Below are positions 34,540 to 46,992 of a DNA stretch of 64,000 nucleotides, piece after piece (the first letter of the stretch is position 1; every line of letters begins with the position of its first letter). Both the position numbers and the translations under genes were made by a program. The stretch lies in the NCBI GenBank assembly GCA_021229015.1, contig CM037788.1, positions 55,379,145-55,443,144 on the forward strand, given 5' to 3'. The notes under the pieces were generated by a model. It did no database searches. It was not told where the DNA came from and was given only the letters and a program-made list of their open reading frames with translations. The stretch comes from Solen grandis. Its lineage: Eukaryota; Mollusca; Bivalvia; Adapedonta; Solenidae.

Positions 34540-36990
34540 TCTGCACATCTTGGTATAACACCCCATAGACGGTTCAGTAAACCTTGGTTTAAACACTTTG
34601 GTATGACACCAAAAGCAGCATGCATATGTGATATATGTACACTGTGGTATTACAACCTAACGTTATACATATGTGATATATGTAAACTGTGGTATTACAA
34701 CCTAAGGTGCATACATACGTGATATATGAACACTGTGGTATTACAACCTAAGGTGCATTAACATGTCATATATGTACACTGTGGTATTACAACCTAAGGT
34801 GCATACATATGTGATATATGTAAACTGTGGTATTACAACCTAAGGTGCATACATATGTGATATATGTACACTGTGGTATTACAATCTAAGGTGTATACAT
34901 ATGAGATATATGTACACTGTGGTATTACAACCTAAGGTGCATACACATGTGATATATGTACACTGTGGTATTACAACCTAAGGTGCATACATATGTGATA
35001 TATGTAAACTGTGGTATTACAACCTAAGGTGCATACATATGTGATATATGTACACTGTGGTATTACAATCTAAGGTGTATACATATGAGATATATGTACA
35101 CTGTGGTATTACAATCTAAGGTGCATACATATGTGATATATGTAAACTGTGGTATTACAACCTAAGGTGTATACATATGTGATATATGTACACTGTGGTA
35201 TTACAACCTAAGGTGTATACATACGTGATATATGCACACTGTGGTATTACAATCTAAGGTGTATACATATGTGATATATGTAAACTGTGGTATTACAACC
35301 TAAGGTGTATACATACGTGATATATGTACACTGTGGTATTACAACCTAAGGTGCATACATACGTGATATATGTACACTGTGGTATTACAATCTAAGGTGT
35401 ATACATACGTGATATATGTACACTGTGGTATTACAACCTAAGGTGCATACATACGAGATATATGTACACTGTGGTATTACAATCTAAGGTGTATACATAT
35501 GTGATATATGTACACTGTGGGTTTACAATCTAAGGTTCATAAATATGTGATATATTTACACTGTGGTATTACAATCTAAGGTGTATACATATGTGATATA
35601 TGTACACTGTGGTATTACAATCTAAGGTGTATACATATGTGATATATGTACACTGTGGTATTACAACCTTAGGTGCATACATATGAGATATATGTACACT
35701 GTGGTATTACAATCTAAGGTGTATACATATGAGATATATGTACACTGTGGTATTACAACCTTAGGTGCATACATATGAGATATATGTACACTGTGGTATT
35801 ACAACCTAAGGTGTATACATACGTGATATATGTACACTGTGGTATTACAACCTAAGGTGCATACATATGACATATATGTAAACTGTGGGTTTACAATCTA
35901 AGGTGTATACATATGTGATATGTGTACACTGTGGTATTACAACCTTAGGTGCATACATATGAGATATATGTACACTGTGGTATTACAACCTTAGGTGCAT
36001 ACATACGTGATATATGTACACTGTGGTATTACAACCTAAGGTGCATACATATGTGATATATGTTCACTGTGGTATTACAACCTAAGGTGTATACATATGT
36101 GATATATGTACACTGTGGTATTACAACCTAAGGTGCATACATATGTGATATATGTACACTGTGGGTTTACAATCTAAGGTGTATACATATGTGATATATG
36201 TACACTGTGGTATTACAATCTAAGGTGTATACATATGTGATATATGTACACTGTGGTATTACAACCTAAGGTGTATACATATGTGATATATGTACACTGT
36301 GGTATTACAACCTAAGGTGCATACATATGTGATATATGTTCACTGTGGTATTACAACCTAAGGTGCATACATATGTGATATATGTACACTGTGGTTTACA
36401 ACTAAGGTGATACTACATATGTGATATATGTACACTGTGGTATTACAATCTAAGGTGTATACATATGTGATATATGTACACTGTGGTATTACAATCTAAG
36501 GTGTATACATATGTGATATATGTACACTGTGGTATTACAACCTTAGGTGTATACATATGTGATATATGTACACTGTGGTATTACAACCTTAGGTGCATAC
36601 ATATGAGATATATGTACACTGTGGTATTACAATCTAAGGTGTATACATATGTGATATATGTACACTGTGGGTTTACAATCTAAGGTTCATAAATATGTGA
36701 TATATGTACACTGTGGTATTACAACCTAAGGTGCATACACATGTGATAAATCTGCACTGCCGTTTTACACATATATATGTGATATATGTACACTGTGGTA
36801 TTACATCATATATTGAATATATATGCACATTGTGGTATTAGACCATACTATGCATAAATATGTGAGATTCTTAAATTGTGGTATAACACCCAATGTACAT
36901 ACATATTATGCTATATGTACACTGGTATTACACATCAACATACAGAATATACAAAAATGCATCATATAAGTATATTGTGGTATCTTACCC
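34540..36990. repeat. 46-bp minisatellite, about 46 copies, in intron 5
   Basis: Core 34611-36760. The unit is CACTGTGGTATTACAACCTA, AGGTGCATACATATGTGATA, TATGTA. Common variants are AACCTA/AATCTA, GCATAC/GTATAC, ATATGTG/ATACGTG/ATATGAG and GGGTTTAC. Flanking 34540-34610 and 36761-36990 hold decayed units. ACATATGTGATATATGT is near-palindromic. Open frames across it are repeat shadows. Confidence 0.96.
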
Positions 36991-37320
36991 CTAGGTACGT
37001 AATGCACTCTTGGAGTACATTCCAAGATATACATAGCCCTGTGAAAAGACGAATAACAGCATCAAGCACATAAGTATATGGTATTTAAACGCTAATGTAT
37101 AACATCATAAACACGTGGCATGAAACAACACCAGCGCTGAATGTTGACATAATGTCATAAAGCAGAGAAATGAAATTCAACATTTTACAATGCATTGGGA
37201 TGCCTGTCTAAAATCTAAGTACTAACAGACTGGGTAAAAGCCTGACTTGAGTAGACTAAATATTTAAAAATGAAGGATATGTACAAAATATATTAAGCAA
37301 ACTCATTGATTCAGCTGTAG

Positions 37321-37360
37321 AAGATCTCACAGGAAGTCGAGTTGAACCTCATGATAGATG
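37321..37360 (+). CDS. Membrane-protein gene, exon 6
   Basis: A 40-base micro-exon. Acceptor ACTCATTGATTCAGCTGTAG, donor GATG|GTAAAC. With the phase-1 end of exon 5 it reads KDLTGSRVEPHDR and ends in phase 2, which is what exon 7 requires. Confidence 0.55.
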
Positions 37361-38698
37361 GTAAACATTTTAAATATATTGATTATGACATATATACGAG
37401 TATTTCATCAAAAACCATGTATTGTATGATGTTTACTTACTTATGCAAAATACGATATCTGTAAATAATTATGTTTTTAACATTGCTGTTCATGTTGGTG
37501 GTGTATTTGTAATATATTATTTGTTTGTTTACGTTGTTTGGTTAGGGTTTAGGTCAATGGTTTTGGGAATCTTACGTTACGAACGAATTAATAGCTTTAA
37601 TATGAGACTTCCTCATATATTAAGGTATCTTGAAGTGGAAGCTTCACCCTTTGAACTGTTTTAGTGTATGATTAAACCTAAAACAGATTCTTATATATCC
37701 GTATGTTTACTGTTTGTAATCAAGAAACAGTATTTGTTTTTATATAAAGTAAACTTAAACCATCTACCTAATACCTCAGCTTGATTGATATTTATCTAAA
37801 CCCAGTGATATAAAAATGCCGTCTTTTTATGTTTTGTGACTATGGTAACACAGCACCGCCATTAACCTCTTTAAGATCACGTGTTTATAATTACACATAA
37901 TGAAGAAACGCCCAGTTAAGTGTCCTGTTTTTAGCTCATGCTGACCAGTGTACTTTTACACTGACATTTCCGTTTCCTGGTAGACTTGTAAATTTATTAA
38001 ATAGTTCAAGTACCGCTGGTTCCAGGATTGTAATTATTTACAATTAATTATCTTTTATAGCCTATACATTTGGCGCACACTCATTTACCAGGATGGGAGT
38101 GTTGCCCAGTGACGGGAACCAGCAACGGGTTCTGTATACGCAACAAAGTCTTCCGTCATTCAACACGTCAGAGACATTTGTAAACCTTTCGAACGCCAAT
38201 ATTTTTTGTTGTACTGTTCAAGCCCTGAAATGTGCTTCGTATACTTGTATTTTAAACAGCCAAAACAAATTGCCAAATCTAAGAAAAAATAAAAAAATAA
38301 AAGGGATGGATTCCACAGGATGTCTCAGACTCCAAAACACGTAGTGACACAAACCATGCAAATATATTTGTTTGAATTGTCATTTATCTGAAAGGAAAAG
38401 CAAAGCAAAAAATTAATTAATTTCCTGAATTTAAACAGTATTTCTTTCCTGTAGCATCCTTACTGAACATTAAATGTGTTCGTATATATTCAGATTAGAA
38501 CGAAATGCATAATTGCACCAATATCCCTAACATGCAATTACAAAATGCTACTTGTATTTAATTCAATTATCGTTTAATACTGGTAAAATTTAAATGGCGG
38601 CGATATAATGTACGTTAAAGATTTAAAAATCTGGATTGTCTGTAATTAAACTCGAACACTCCCCGCCTGTAACAGTTGCATAATAACGTATCTAGGTG

Positions 38699-39010
38699 TG
38701 TTTGTTTGTTGGCTTTAACGTCCCACTCACTGTATTTCAGTCATTTCGAGACGATGTCTACTTGAGACAGATATAGTGCTGCCACACTGCAGTATCACGC
38801 CGTAGACATGTGGCATGATACCACACCCAGTCACATTATCCTGACACCAGGCCAACCAGTCCTTGAACTACCCTTATATACTGAGCGCCAAGGAATGGAG
38901 CTATACCAGAACAATTTTCCCGATGTTGGTATGTCGTGGTCAGGGTTCCAGTAGATAACATCCGATTCCCTATGTGGACACTCTAACCACTCGAACACCG
39001 GGGGCGGTAT
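38699..39010 (-). mobile_element. SINE family A, full length, minus strand, with target duplication
   Basis: Tail complement TGTTTGTTTGTTGGCTTTAA at left, head complement (ACTCTAACCACTCGAACACC) at right. Flanked by ACGTATCTAGGTG (38686-38698) and ACGTGTCTAGGTG (39011-39023), a 13-bp duplication with one mismatch. B box region altered (CAGGGTTCCAG). Confidence 0.9.
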
Positions 39011-39825
39011 ACGTGTCTAGGTGAACAGATATGATTCAGATACGATAAAAATGCGGTAGTGCGGTGAGCGATTTTTTTTTTTTGTGAAATGCGAGGATAA
39101 AGCCAAGTCCCAGTGCAAAAATGTACACAGACACTGAAGGAAACCTTATCCTGTCCTAAGTCACCAGTGAAAGAAACAAGTGAAACAGGACCGCTTAGCC
39201 CTGGTGGTTGTTAATTGGAGATCTAATTTGTAAATATAGCCTTAAAGCTAGCCGCTAAACACAGATTGACTGCTTGGTAAGCTGGTAATACAAAGAACAA
39301 CTCAAGTTTGCAGTTAAGATAACTAATGCTGCCATAACTATCTAAGTATGATCTGGCCCCGTGATCTCGAAAATTAAATTGGAACTTAAGTATAATTTTC
39401 ATGTTACTTAGACTCAAACAATGCCCATCATCATCCAGAGAGATTTGAGTATCTTACTCAAATGTGAGTTTGGGGATCGTACTTGGAGAAACACGGGACC
39501 TAATAACACAATGGTGTTGCATCGTATATTTTATCAAATTTATTTACACTTTTCAAGAGCGTAAAATAGGTTTTGCAAACAACAGATGGTCAATGTTCCA
39601 TTTAGACATATATGTACAGTAAACACATATACTATACTTTTCATTGTAGACAACTTAAATATATTTTTATCTATCACTGGATATCAAAACATACATGAAT
39701 AAGATGAAAAGTAGAACCGTGTATTTCAAGGCAAAAAAAAAGAAAAAAAGAAAAAGAATATTTATGAATGATATCAAGTAATTAGTTAATAAAATAAAAA
39801 TATTCAATATTATTCTTCTGACTCT

Positions 39826-39902
39826 CAGATTCGAACCCTCGCGGAGTGGTGCCATAATAAACGGAAGACAAGGTCTCTACCGCTGCGCCACTTTGGAACC
39901 TG
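39826..39902 (-). mobile_element. tRNA-like SINE head, family D, minus strand
   Basis: On the minus strand: AAAGTGGCGCAGCGGTAGAG (A box) and GAGGGTTCGAATCTGAG (B box). A related head with GGCGCAGTGGCC and GGTTCGAACCTCCGAGG is at 41498-41580. The acceptor arms do not pair, so this is not a working tRNA gene. Confidence 0.55.
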
Positions 39903-40479
39903 GTTCTCAAAGGAATAACAACTTTCATAATAGAATCCTGGTCTATTCAAGAAACGATGTCTTTGCAATAGAGAGTTAAAATACAAAATCAAGCTGCATT
40001 TTGGAAATACTGAATGAGGTTTTGTATTTTATTGAGCTTCTAAAAAATAAAAAAATAAATCGTAGTGCGCTGTACGCCAAAGAAATAATAGATATGTAAA
40101 TTAATATAATTATTTTCATAAAAAACATGAAAGCTAAAAATAGATACAAATCAATAACCGTTCAAAAGATATAAAAGGTAAGACATATAAAGTGTTAAAT
40201 GTGCCATGTTGCCCCTACTAAGCGCCTGCACAATGAAGACCGCATTTCCTAAACGTGCACTGAGTGTGAACTCAGCCGGCCTTTGCTGTTGAACAGTTCT
40301 CAATCAAAGCGTGATTCTGATCGTAGGCTCTCATGCACAGTATTCCTACTCCACTTTATCCCTATAATGTCAAACTTAGTAACGCTTTTTTTCTCCCAAT
40401 GTTATCCTGACTACATTTCAATCTTTCACATAAACACTTATTTACTCTCTATCACCAGCAATACTCAAAGGTCTTCTTT

Positions 40480-40990
40480 CTTTTCAAGACTTTCTCTAAT
40501 AATTCTTTTTTTTTTACCAAATTTACCTTTTTCTTCCTTTCTAGACCTTTACTACTTCTTTATTCTTTTTTTCTCCCTCTATCATACTCCTCTTTCTTTA
40601 TTACATCTGCACATAACAAATGTCTTTCCAACTCGAAATATATGGGTAGCGTGGCAAACATTTAGAATTACTTAAGTACATGTATAGGAGAGAGCATTGC
40701 AGAGAGAGAAAGAGAGAGATGAGGAATAAACATTTTCTGGATATATTAGAGGAATTAGATCAATAAGAATTTTCTGTAAGTGTTTAGGAGGGAAAGCAAG
40801 AGTGAAAGAATTAAATGGGTATTATTGGAAAAATGGAAGAATTATCTGTAAGTATTCGATAGGGAGAGTCAAGTTGGCCAGAGAGTATTAGAGAAGGAGA
40901 GTCAGGAAGTAACTTCAGGGAATTTTAAAGAGAGTTACTTAAAAGAAAAAAAAAGTCAACAACAACAACAACAAACACACACACATACAA
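40480..40990. other. Pyrimidine-rich then purine-rich switch
   Basis: The plus strand is strongly C/T-rich at 40480-40610 (CTTTTTCTTCCTTTCTAG, TTTTTCTCCCTCTATC) and strongly A/G-rich at 40680-40960 (AGAGAGAGAAAGAGAGAGAT). It has no gene; the open frame at 40283-40675 is a by-product of the skew. Confidence 0.6.
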
Positions 40991-41497
40991 AGAAAATGAG
41001 TCAGACAGAGTTAATTATCTATAATAATTTCATAAGTTAAAAAACAGGGTGGAGACCATGCACGAGCGTCCACGACCAGGATCATGCTTTGTTTTAGACC
41101 TAAACTGTACAACAGTAATGGCCGATAATGTTCGCACTAAGCGAACGTAAGGGGAATGCAGTTGCTTAATTGTGACTATTGCAATTTCCCTTGTTAACCA
41201 ATCTACATTTGCATATACCTTACTTGTATTGTCTTTTGAACCGGTGTCAAATTGTATCTATTTTTAGCTTTTCATACTGTTTGATGAAAGTTATCTTATT
41301 GCTTTGTGCATATTTTATATATTTGACTTACAATAAATACATTTTTTTCTATTTTAGAAACTCAAAATACAAATATATAATTCAGTATTTTGAAAACAGA
41401 GCTAAATTTTATATTATATTTTTCGAACGAAAGAGAAAGTTAATCAAATAGACAAGGATAATGTTAAAGCAGTTGTAAATCCAGCAATAATAAGGCT

Positions 41498-41585
41498 CCA
41501 AATTGGCGCAGTGGCCTCGACTCCATTTTTCACAGCCCAGTACAAACCGCGTTGGTTCGAACCTCCGAGGAAATATATTAAAACT
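41498..41585 (+). mobile_element. tRNA-like SINE head, family D
   Basis: AAATTGGCGCAGTGGCCTCG followed by B box GGTTCGAACCTCCG. Same type as 39826-39902. Confidence 0.5.
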
Positions 41586-41640
41586 GTTATGAGAATATAT
41601 TATCCTATTATATCTACTGTTCTCCGTTTTATTGACATTG

Positions 41641-41675
41641 ACTATTTATTTATTTATTTATTTATTTATTTATTT
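41641..41675. repeat. (TATT)n microsatellite
   Basis: Eight to nine ATTT/TATT units. Confidence 0.9.
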
Positions 41676-42091
41676 GATCAATATTGCAGTTCCAGTCTGC
41701 GGTTTTACATTTTTATATTTTATTTTAAAGGATTTTTATTTTATCTTAAGAACTCCTGATTAGAATGGATATTGTTAAATTACAAAATAGATAAATAAAA
41801 TATGTCAATACGGATTGAAATTTGAGACAGACATTATAATGGGTGATAGAAGCTTAAAATTAATTATTACATAGTATAGAAATTAGGTGCAAACTAAATA
41901 TATACTGTGCACATGAATATTTGAAGATAATCAATGAGATGAGCGTCCAACAGATAAACTCAAAGCTGCCTGTATTCTTTAAATTTAGGCGATTGCAAAT
42001 GCTCTTATTGTAATATAAAATAAAGTATATCACCCATACAACACTGATAGAATGCGATGATTGTATGTTTGATCGGTCCATCTATACAAAG

Positions 42092-42350
42092 TTGTTGTTG
42101 TTGTTGTTGTTGTACTGGAGTTACTCTCGCTTCCAAAGAAGCGACGTTCAGCTACTTGAAGGAGGAATGTACAGACAAGAGTCTTGTAAAACAAAAGTGC
42201 TCTTTGGAACGCATGTGTCACCTGCTGATGCGTGACGGAAAAAAAGTGTGACAAACAGACAGACAGACAGGCGGACAGACAGACGACGGAAAAGTGATCG
42301 CTCTGCGTCCACCTCTGCTAACAGCAGGAAGATTAAACTGACTCTGCTAA
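42092..42350 (-). mobile_element. Remnant of a hairpin-led element (family of 61424)
   Basis: Read in reverse, CCTGCTGTTAGCAGAGGTGG then GATCACTTTTCCGTCGTCTG matches the start of the element at 61424 (CACCTGCTGCAAGCAGAGGT, GATCACTTTTCTGTTGTC). It also holds (TTG)n at 42092-42112 and (ACAG)n at 42252-42286. Confidence 0.6.
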
Positions 42351-43029
42351 GACTCGAACCTTTAGCTTCGAGATACTAAATGATAACAAGACATTGACTA
42401 TAACTAGCAATTCTTAAAATGTGTTGTCATGAAAACCAAATGTCATAACACCATTCCTAGAACAAATAATGGTTATAACACGAAGCTACGTTCTAGATAA
42501 TTTAAATCTCTGGTTATAGTACAAAACAAGAAAGTGATAAAAAGGTTAAAGAGTGTGCAAATGTACTGTGACATTATTTTCTTAGAAATAGAAAAAAACT
42601 CAATTATTGATGGTACACCAGAAGTAATATTAGTTATAACAGCAAATAAAATGAATATATTCCATCGTAGATTATGAACTTTCTTTAGATTTCAGGATCT
42701 TGATATGATACTTTTGTTTTAGCAGTCCAGTCTATGCCTGACATTGTAGCAGTCTAACGTTTTCCATCAATATATCCCCCATCAAAAGGTTTCTTAAGGT
42801 GGAGGTGACAATGGTTTCGTAAGCATTATTTCTCAGAGATATCCGTTTTAATCGGCACACCGATCTCTGAGGCCAAACGTTAATCAACAATGTTAAACCA
42901 AGGATGATTTTCAACCTTACATAAGAAAGATAAATGGTTGCAAAACCAAACTCTAGTCCGTGAAAAGATGCCCCTGTTCAGAGGTGTTGGCATCGTCAAA
43001 ATCCACGTCTGCTCAATATGCCTTGCTTC

Positions 43030-43191
43030 TTAAGGTAAAGTCCCTGTAATGGTTCCGCTACATCTTGGACCACTTTACCTCTACCAAGATAACCAAGGTA
43101 CCCTAATAAAACATTATGAAACCTTGGTTGTCTCCGTGAAATGCCATGAGGTCCGAAATGTAGCGGAACCATTACAGTGACTTTACCTTAA
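43030..43191. mobile_element. Palindromic MITE, family P, copy 3
   Basis: 162 bp from TTAAGGTAAAGTCCCTGTAA to its inverted counterpart ending CTTTACCTTAA. The best-preserved plus-orientation copy. Confidence 0.92.
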
Positions 43192-43728
43192 CCTGATGTT
43201 GGCGTGGTTGCAGTGTGAAGTACGTGTGTGTTTGTGTATGTACATGTGTTCGTGATAAATTTATTGTTTTGTACGATGAATTATGCATGGAATAAGAACA
43301 TTATATGTTTATGTTACAAATGAACTAAGTTATGAATCTTGAAGTTTAAATCTTAATCGATCATGAGTTATTTGATTAACGAAGGTTCGTACTCGTGAAT
43401 CAATAAATAGGCATTCATTTGATCCTTAGCGGAGATAGCTCGGATTATTTTACCAATGAAACATCGCGTTACATATTCATGATCGTTCGGATTTTGAAAA
43501 TCAGCTTTTGCCTTTGTTTCCTTAAGGAAGAGTTGTCAAAGTACAACGTGTGTTTTCATTGGGTTCATATTTTTGCCAGTTGAATCCACCTCGGTATATA
43601 CGGAAGAGATAAAGGAATATAAATGATACATTGGGTTCAGACGATGTTCAAAGTTTTTAGTAACGAAGGAACTAAATGTGGCACAATATAACGTATGACG
43701 ATTTTAGTTCCCATTAGTCAGGAGCTCT

Positions 43729-44420
43729 ATGGGATTTAAGCTCTATTGGAGAGGAGCTCTGTGGGATATGAACTCTATTGGAGATGAGCTCTATGGGACA
43801 GGAGCTCTATTGGAGAGGAGCTCTGTGGGGGACAGGAACTCTATTGGAGAGGTGCTCTATGGGAAAGGATCTCAACGGGAAGGAGCTCTATTGGAGAGGA
43901 GCTCTGTGGGACAGGAGCTCTATTGGAGAGGAGCTCTGTGGGACAGGAACTCTATTGGAGAGGAGCTCTGTGGGACAGGAGTTCTATTGGAGAGGAGCTC
44001 TGTGGGACAGGAACTCTATTGGAGAGGAGCTCTGTGGGACAGTAGCTCTATGGGACAGGAACTCTATTGGAGAGGAGCTCTGTGGGGGACAGGAACTCTA
44101 TTGGAGAGGTGCTCTATGGGAAAGGATCTCAACGGGAAGGAGCTCTATTGGAGAGGAGCTCTGTGGGACAGGAACTCTATTGGAGAGGAGCTCTGTGGGA
44201 CAGGAGCTCTATTGGAGAGGAGCTCTGTGGGACAGGAACTCTATTGGAGAGGAGCTCTGTGGGACAGTAGCTCTATTGGAGAGGAGCTCTGTGGGACAGG
44301 AGCTCTATTGGAGAGGAGCTCTATGGGACAGGGGCTCTATTGGAGAGGAGCTCTGTGGGACAGGAGCTCTATTGGAGATGTGCTCTATGGGAAAGGATCT
44401 CAACGGAAAGGAGCTCTATG
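43729..44420 (+). repeat. 32-bp minisatellite open in all three forward frames
   Basis: The unit is two 16-mers, GARCTCTATTGGAGAG and GAGCTCTGTGGGACAG, about 21 units with a few variants (GTGCTCTATGGGAAAG, GATCTCAACGGGAAG). Because 32 is not a multiple of three, one frame cycles through all three and repeats every 96 bases, giving a 32-residue peptide repeat (LYWRGALWDRNSIGEELCGT type). All forward frames are stop-free for over 600 bases. No homology, start context or splice support suggests a protein, so I call it a satellite in intron 6. Confidence 0.93.
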
Positions 44421-45186
44421 TAGCTTCTTTATCGACGCATTGTGCTCCTCGGCGAACTTTATTTGTTGGGAACACCATTCGATGTTACTTCGCACCCCTA
44501 CCCATTATTTGTCATCTGAGAAAATAATGAAAAATAGTGAACTTGGCAAATAGGACTGACTTAAAGATTTAACATGTGATTGGATATATTCTGAGAAGTA
44601 CCTCTTGGCAGTCATAGGAATTAAGCGCACTGCTGCTGACATATTTCTTCACTCAGACACATCATTTGAAACTAATTTGGCAAGGTTCTTTATCATGCCC
44701 TGATAGAAAAGCCAAATTTAAGCATTGTTTTGTTCACTATTTCCGTAAGTTTCGCAAGAACAATCTGCATAATGAAGTGTACTGAAGTCTTTTTGTCTGA
44801 AAATCTAGCTGAAACAATGGCACTAGATGTTGAAATATTTCATTAATTAACTACAAAAAATGGCCAAAAACATTATTACGTCACGTTTGGAGATAATGCT
44901 TGAAACAGTTGTACACAATGATTGATAATTAAGCTAAACAATCAGTGGAAATGTATTTCACAATATGGGGAAAGTTTTTAATTATAACAAAAACTTTAAG
45001 ACCATGCTCTTATCTTACTTTTTTATCTTATATTTTTTATTTATTTATTTTATTATTAATATTATAATTATTTATTATTATTAATGTGTGTTGGCGTATA
45101 TATATAATAATAACAAATGCGAGGTATTTGTTTATATTCAATTATAAATTTGACAACATTAATATTGCTGCAATTACTGCTTACAG

Positions 45187-45280
45187 GCGGCCAGCATCGG
45201 TTAAAGTTCCAGGCACTCAACCTGGTTCTTATTTCGAGACCAGTGATGGTCCTGTGATTTTTCAAAATCATTCACACCAT
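45187..45280 (+). CDS. Membrane-protein gene, exon 7
   Basis: Acceptor GCAATTACTGCTTACAG and the consensus donor CAT|GTAAGT. With the TG of exon 6 it forms a Trp codon and then reads RPASVKVPGTQPGSYFETSD then GPVIFQNHSHH, ending in phase 0. Another frame stops after five codons. A proline- and serine-containing, probably disordered tail. Confidence 0.65.
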
Positions 45281-46731
45281 GTAAGTAAAAATATGTCTGC
45301 ATGCTACATCTCCAGCACTGGTTCAATTAAAAAAATCAAAGAACTGAGAGGACAGGGTTTTTACTGTGCCGATGTCGCATTTCTTTTGTTAATTGAAGTA
45401 AATTTAATAAATAAGGATCCAATTTAAAAGCGATGCCAATAAACCTAATGTTATAAACCCGCTTCAATCTTGCTTGAACATGGTTGTTAAAAGAAAAGAT
45501 GAACGCATCATTTGTCTAAATGGACTGCTAAAAATAAGCATATCGCAAATCTTACTCTCCCCATTTCTCTTAAAGCAAATCTATATTTTATCATTTAATT
45601 TATGTATTTTTATTCATTTTATTTTACATACATGTGTACTTGATATAGGAAAATTAAAGATATTTATTATAACAAAATTATATATGAATCTTATATTACA
45701 AAGTAATGGAAAAAAAATTTCTCCGTCTGGGACTCACACCCCCTTTTTCAACATCGTTGGGTTACGAAGAGCCTTGCTATTTTACCCACTGCAGTAATGG
45801 ACCAACCAACTGTTGCACACAATCAAATTTTATCTACATGTATTATATTGTCGCTGAAAATTACAGCCAGTTATGGTTCAAAATATCTCCGAATGAGTTG
45901 CGATTGTTACGTTTGCGTACATTCTTCTTTCATTACAGTTTATGAAACACAATTATCCACAGCATCGATTATTAACACATTTTAATTCAGTTTCGCAATC
46001 GTAGTGAAATAAACATGAAAATTATCACCATTTTGTGATAAGACAGGAAACAAAATTTGGAACTGCGCAGTAAAAAAAGTGGGGGGAGGGGGAATCTATA
46101 AATATATAGACATCATGTCTAAATATAGCCCCGAATTGTTGTCCGATTCAAAATTTGCAAGCAAACCTGTTCAAAAATGTGCATCAAAATAAGTAATTTT
46201 GTTTTTTAATGTGATATTGACAGAGATTATAATTAGGACGATGAGAAGGATGTCAATTATGAGAAAAATCAATACTGTCGTATATGTCATTGGCTCAGCG
46301 CAGAAGGGTCAAAACTTATATTTATTAAAGAAAATGTTGAGACTCTCTTCTGCTGATCCCTCGATGTATAAGACTTAACCTTTCCAATTCTAAGTTAAGT
46401 CATTTTACTACAACTGTTTCCAGCAGTACACAATTCCTACAATCATTTACTGACTAAAGTTTAAAAAAAAATCAATTAAATACTTAAATTTAATTCTTTT
46501 TATTTACGTTTCGGCCAGAGGCCTTTATCAAAATTATTGACAACACTACATATTTGCATTTTTCTGCAAGTATTATAAAATAATGATACTATGTGGGATA
46601 GATTCCTTTGGTCGAAACGTTATTAAAGAGTTAAATTGAAATGGAAGAACATGGGGGTTTAAAAACTAAAGAACAAATAATACCCATGCCAAGCTCTAAG
46701 GGCTTGGAGTCCCAGGCCATAAACCTTTACA
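45281..46731. other. Intron or downstream sequence, nothing recognised
   Basis: AT-rich. The short open frames (for example 45474-45797) have no recognisable domain. Confidence 0.4.
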
Positions 46732-46861
46732 TAAGGTAAAGACCCTGTAATGGTTCCGCTACGTCTTGGACCACAATATAACATTAGGAAACATTGATTA
46801 TCTCCGTGAAAGGCCATTAGGTCCGAAATGTAGCGGAACCATTACAGGGTCCTTACCTTAA
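46732..46861. mobile_element. Palindromic MITE, family P, copy 4 (deleted centre)
   Basis: 130 bp. Arms TAAGGTAAAGACCCTGTAAT and the inverse are intact, but about 30 bp of the central left arm is missing (CTTGGACCAC is followed by AATATAACATTAGG). Confidence 0.9.
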
Positions 46862-46938
46862 TAGACAGATAAATAAAATAAACAAACGTGTTTTAAAGAG
46901 AAAACAATGCCCTAAAATGTGAAATATCTTTCCTGCAG

Positions 46939-46992
46939 GATTTATCCAGAGCTTGCTTTTGGATCCATCAGCCAATTTCTTGTTTATTATAA
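46939..46992 (+). CDS. Candidate terminal exon of the membrane-protein gene
   Basis: Acceptor AATATCTTTCCTGCAG fits exon 7's phase 0 and reads DLSRACFWIHQPISCLL, then TAA. This would close the protein at 324 residues. No polyadenylation signal was confirmed, and the true end may lie in the gap at 48219-48318 or beyond. Confidence 0.3.
   Translation, partial: DLSRACFWIHQPISCLL

Larger units (their letters stand above)
37361..45186. other. Intron 6 of the membrane-protein gene
   Basis: 7.8 kb. It holds a family A SINE, two tRNA-like SINE heads, a family P MITE, a hairpin-element remnant, a 32-bp minisatellite and a strand-asymmetric pyrimidine/purine tract. The parts 37361-38685, 39024-39825 and 44421-45186 show nothing else. 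Confidence 0.45.

Noticed and set aside
40283..40675. 130-codon Phe/Leu/Ser-rich open frame
   Set aside because: Product of the T-rich strand; no start or family support.
43729..44553. Long open frame (274 codons) with repeated LYWRGALWD-type residues
   Set aside because: All three forward frames are open because the 32-bp satellite lacks stops; no domain, start context or splice support. Treated as a repeat and discussed as a finding only.
45474..45985. Several 60-107-codon open frames after exon 7
   Set aside because: AT-rich, no phase-compatible acceptor linking them to exon 7.
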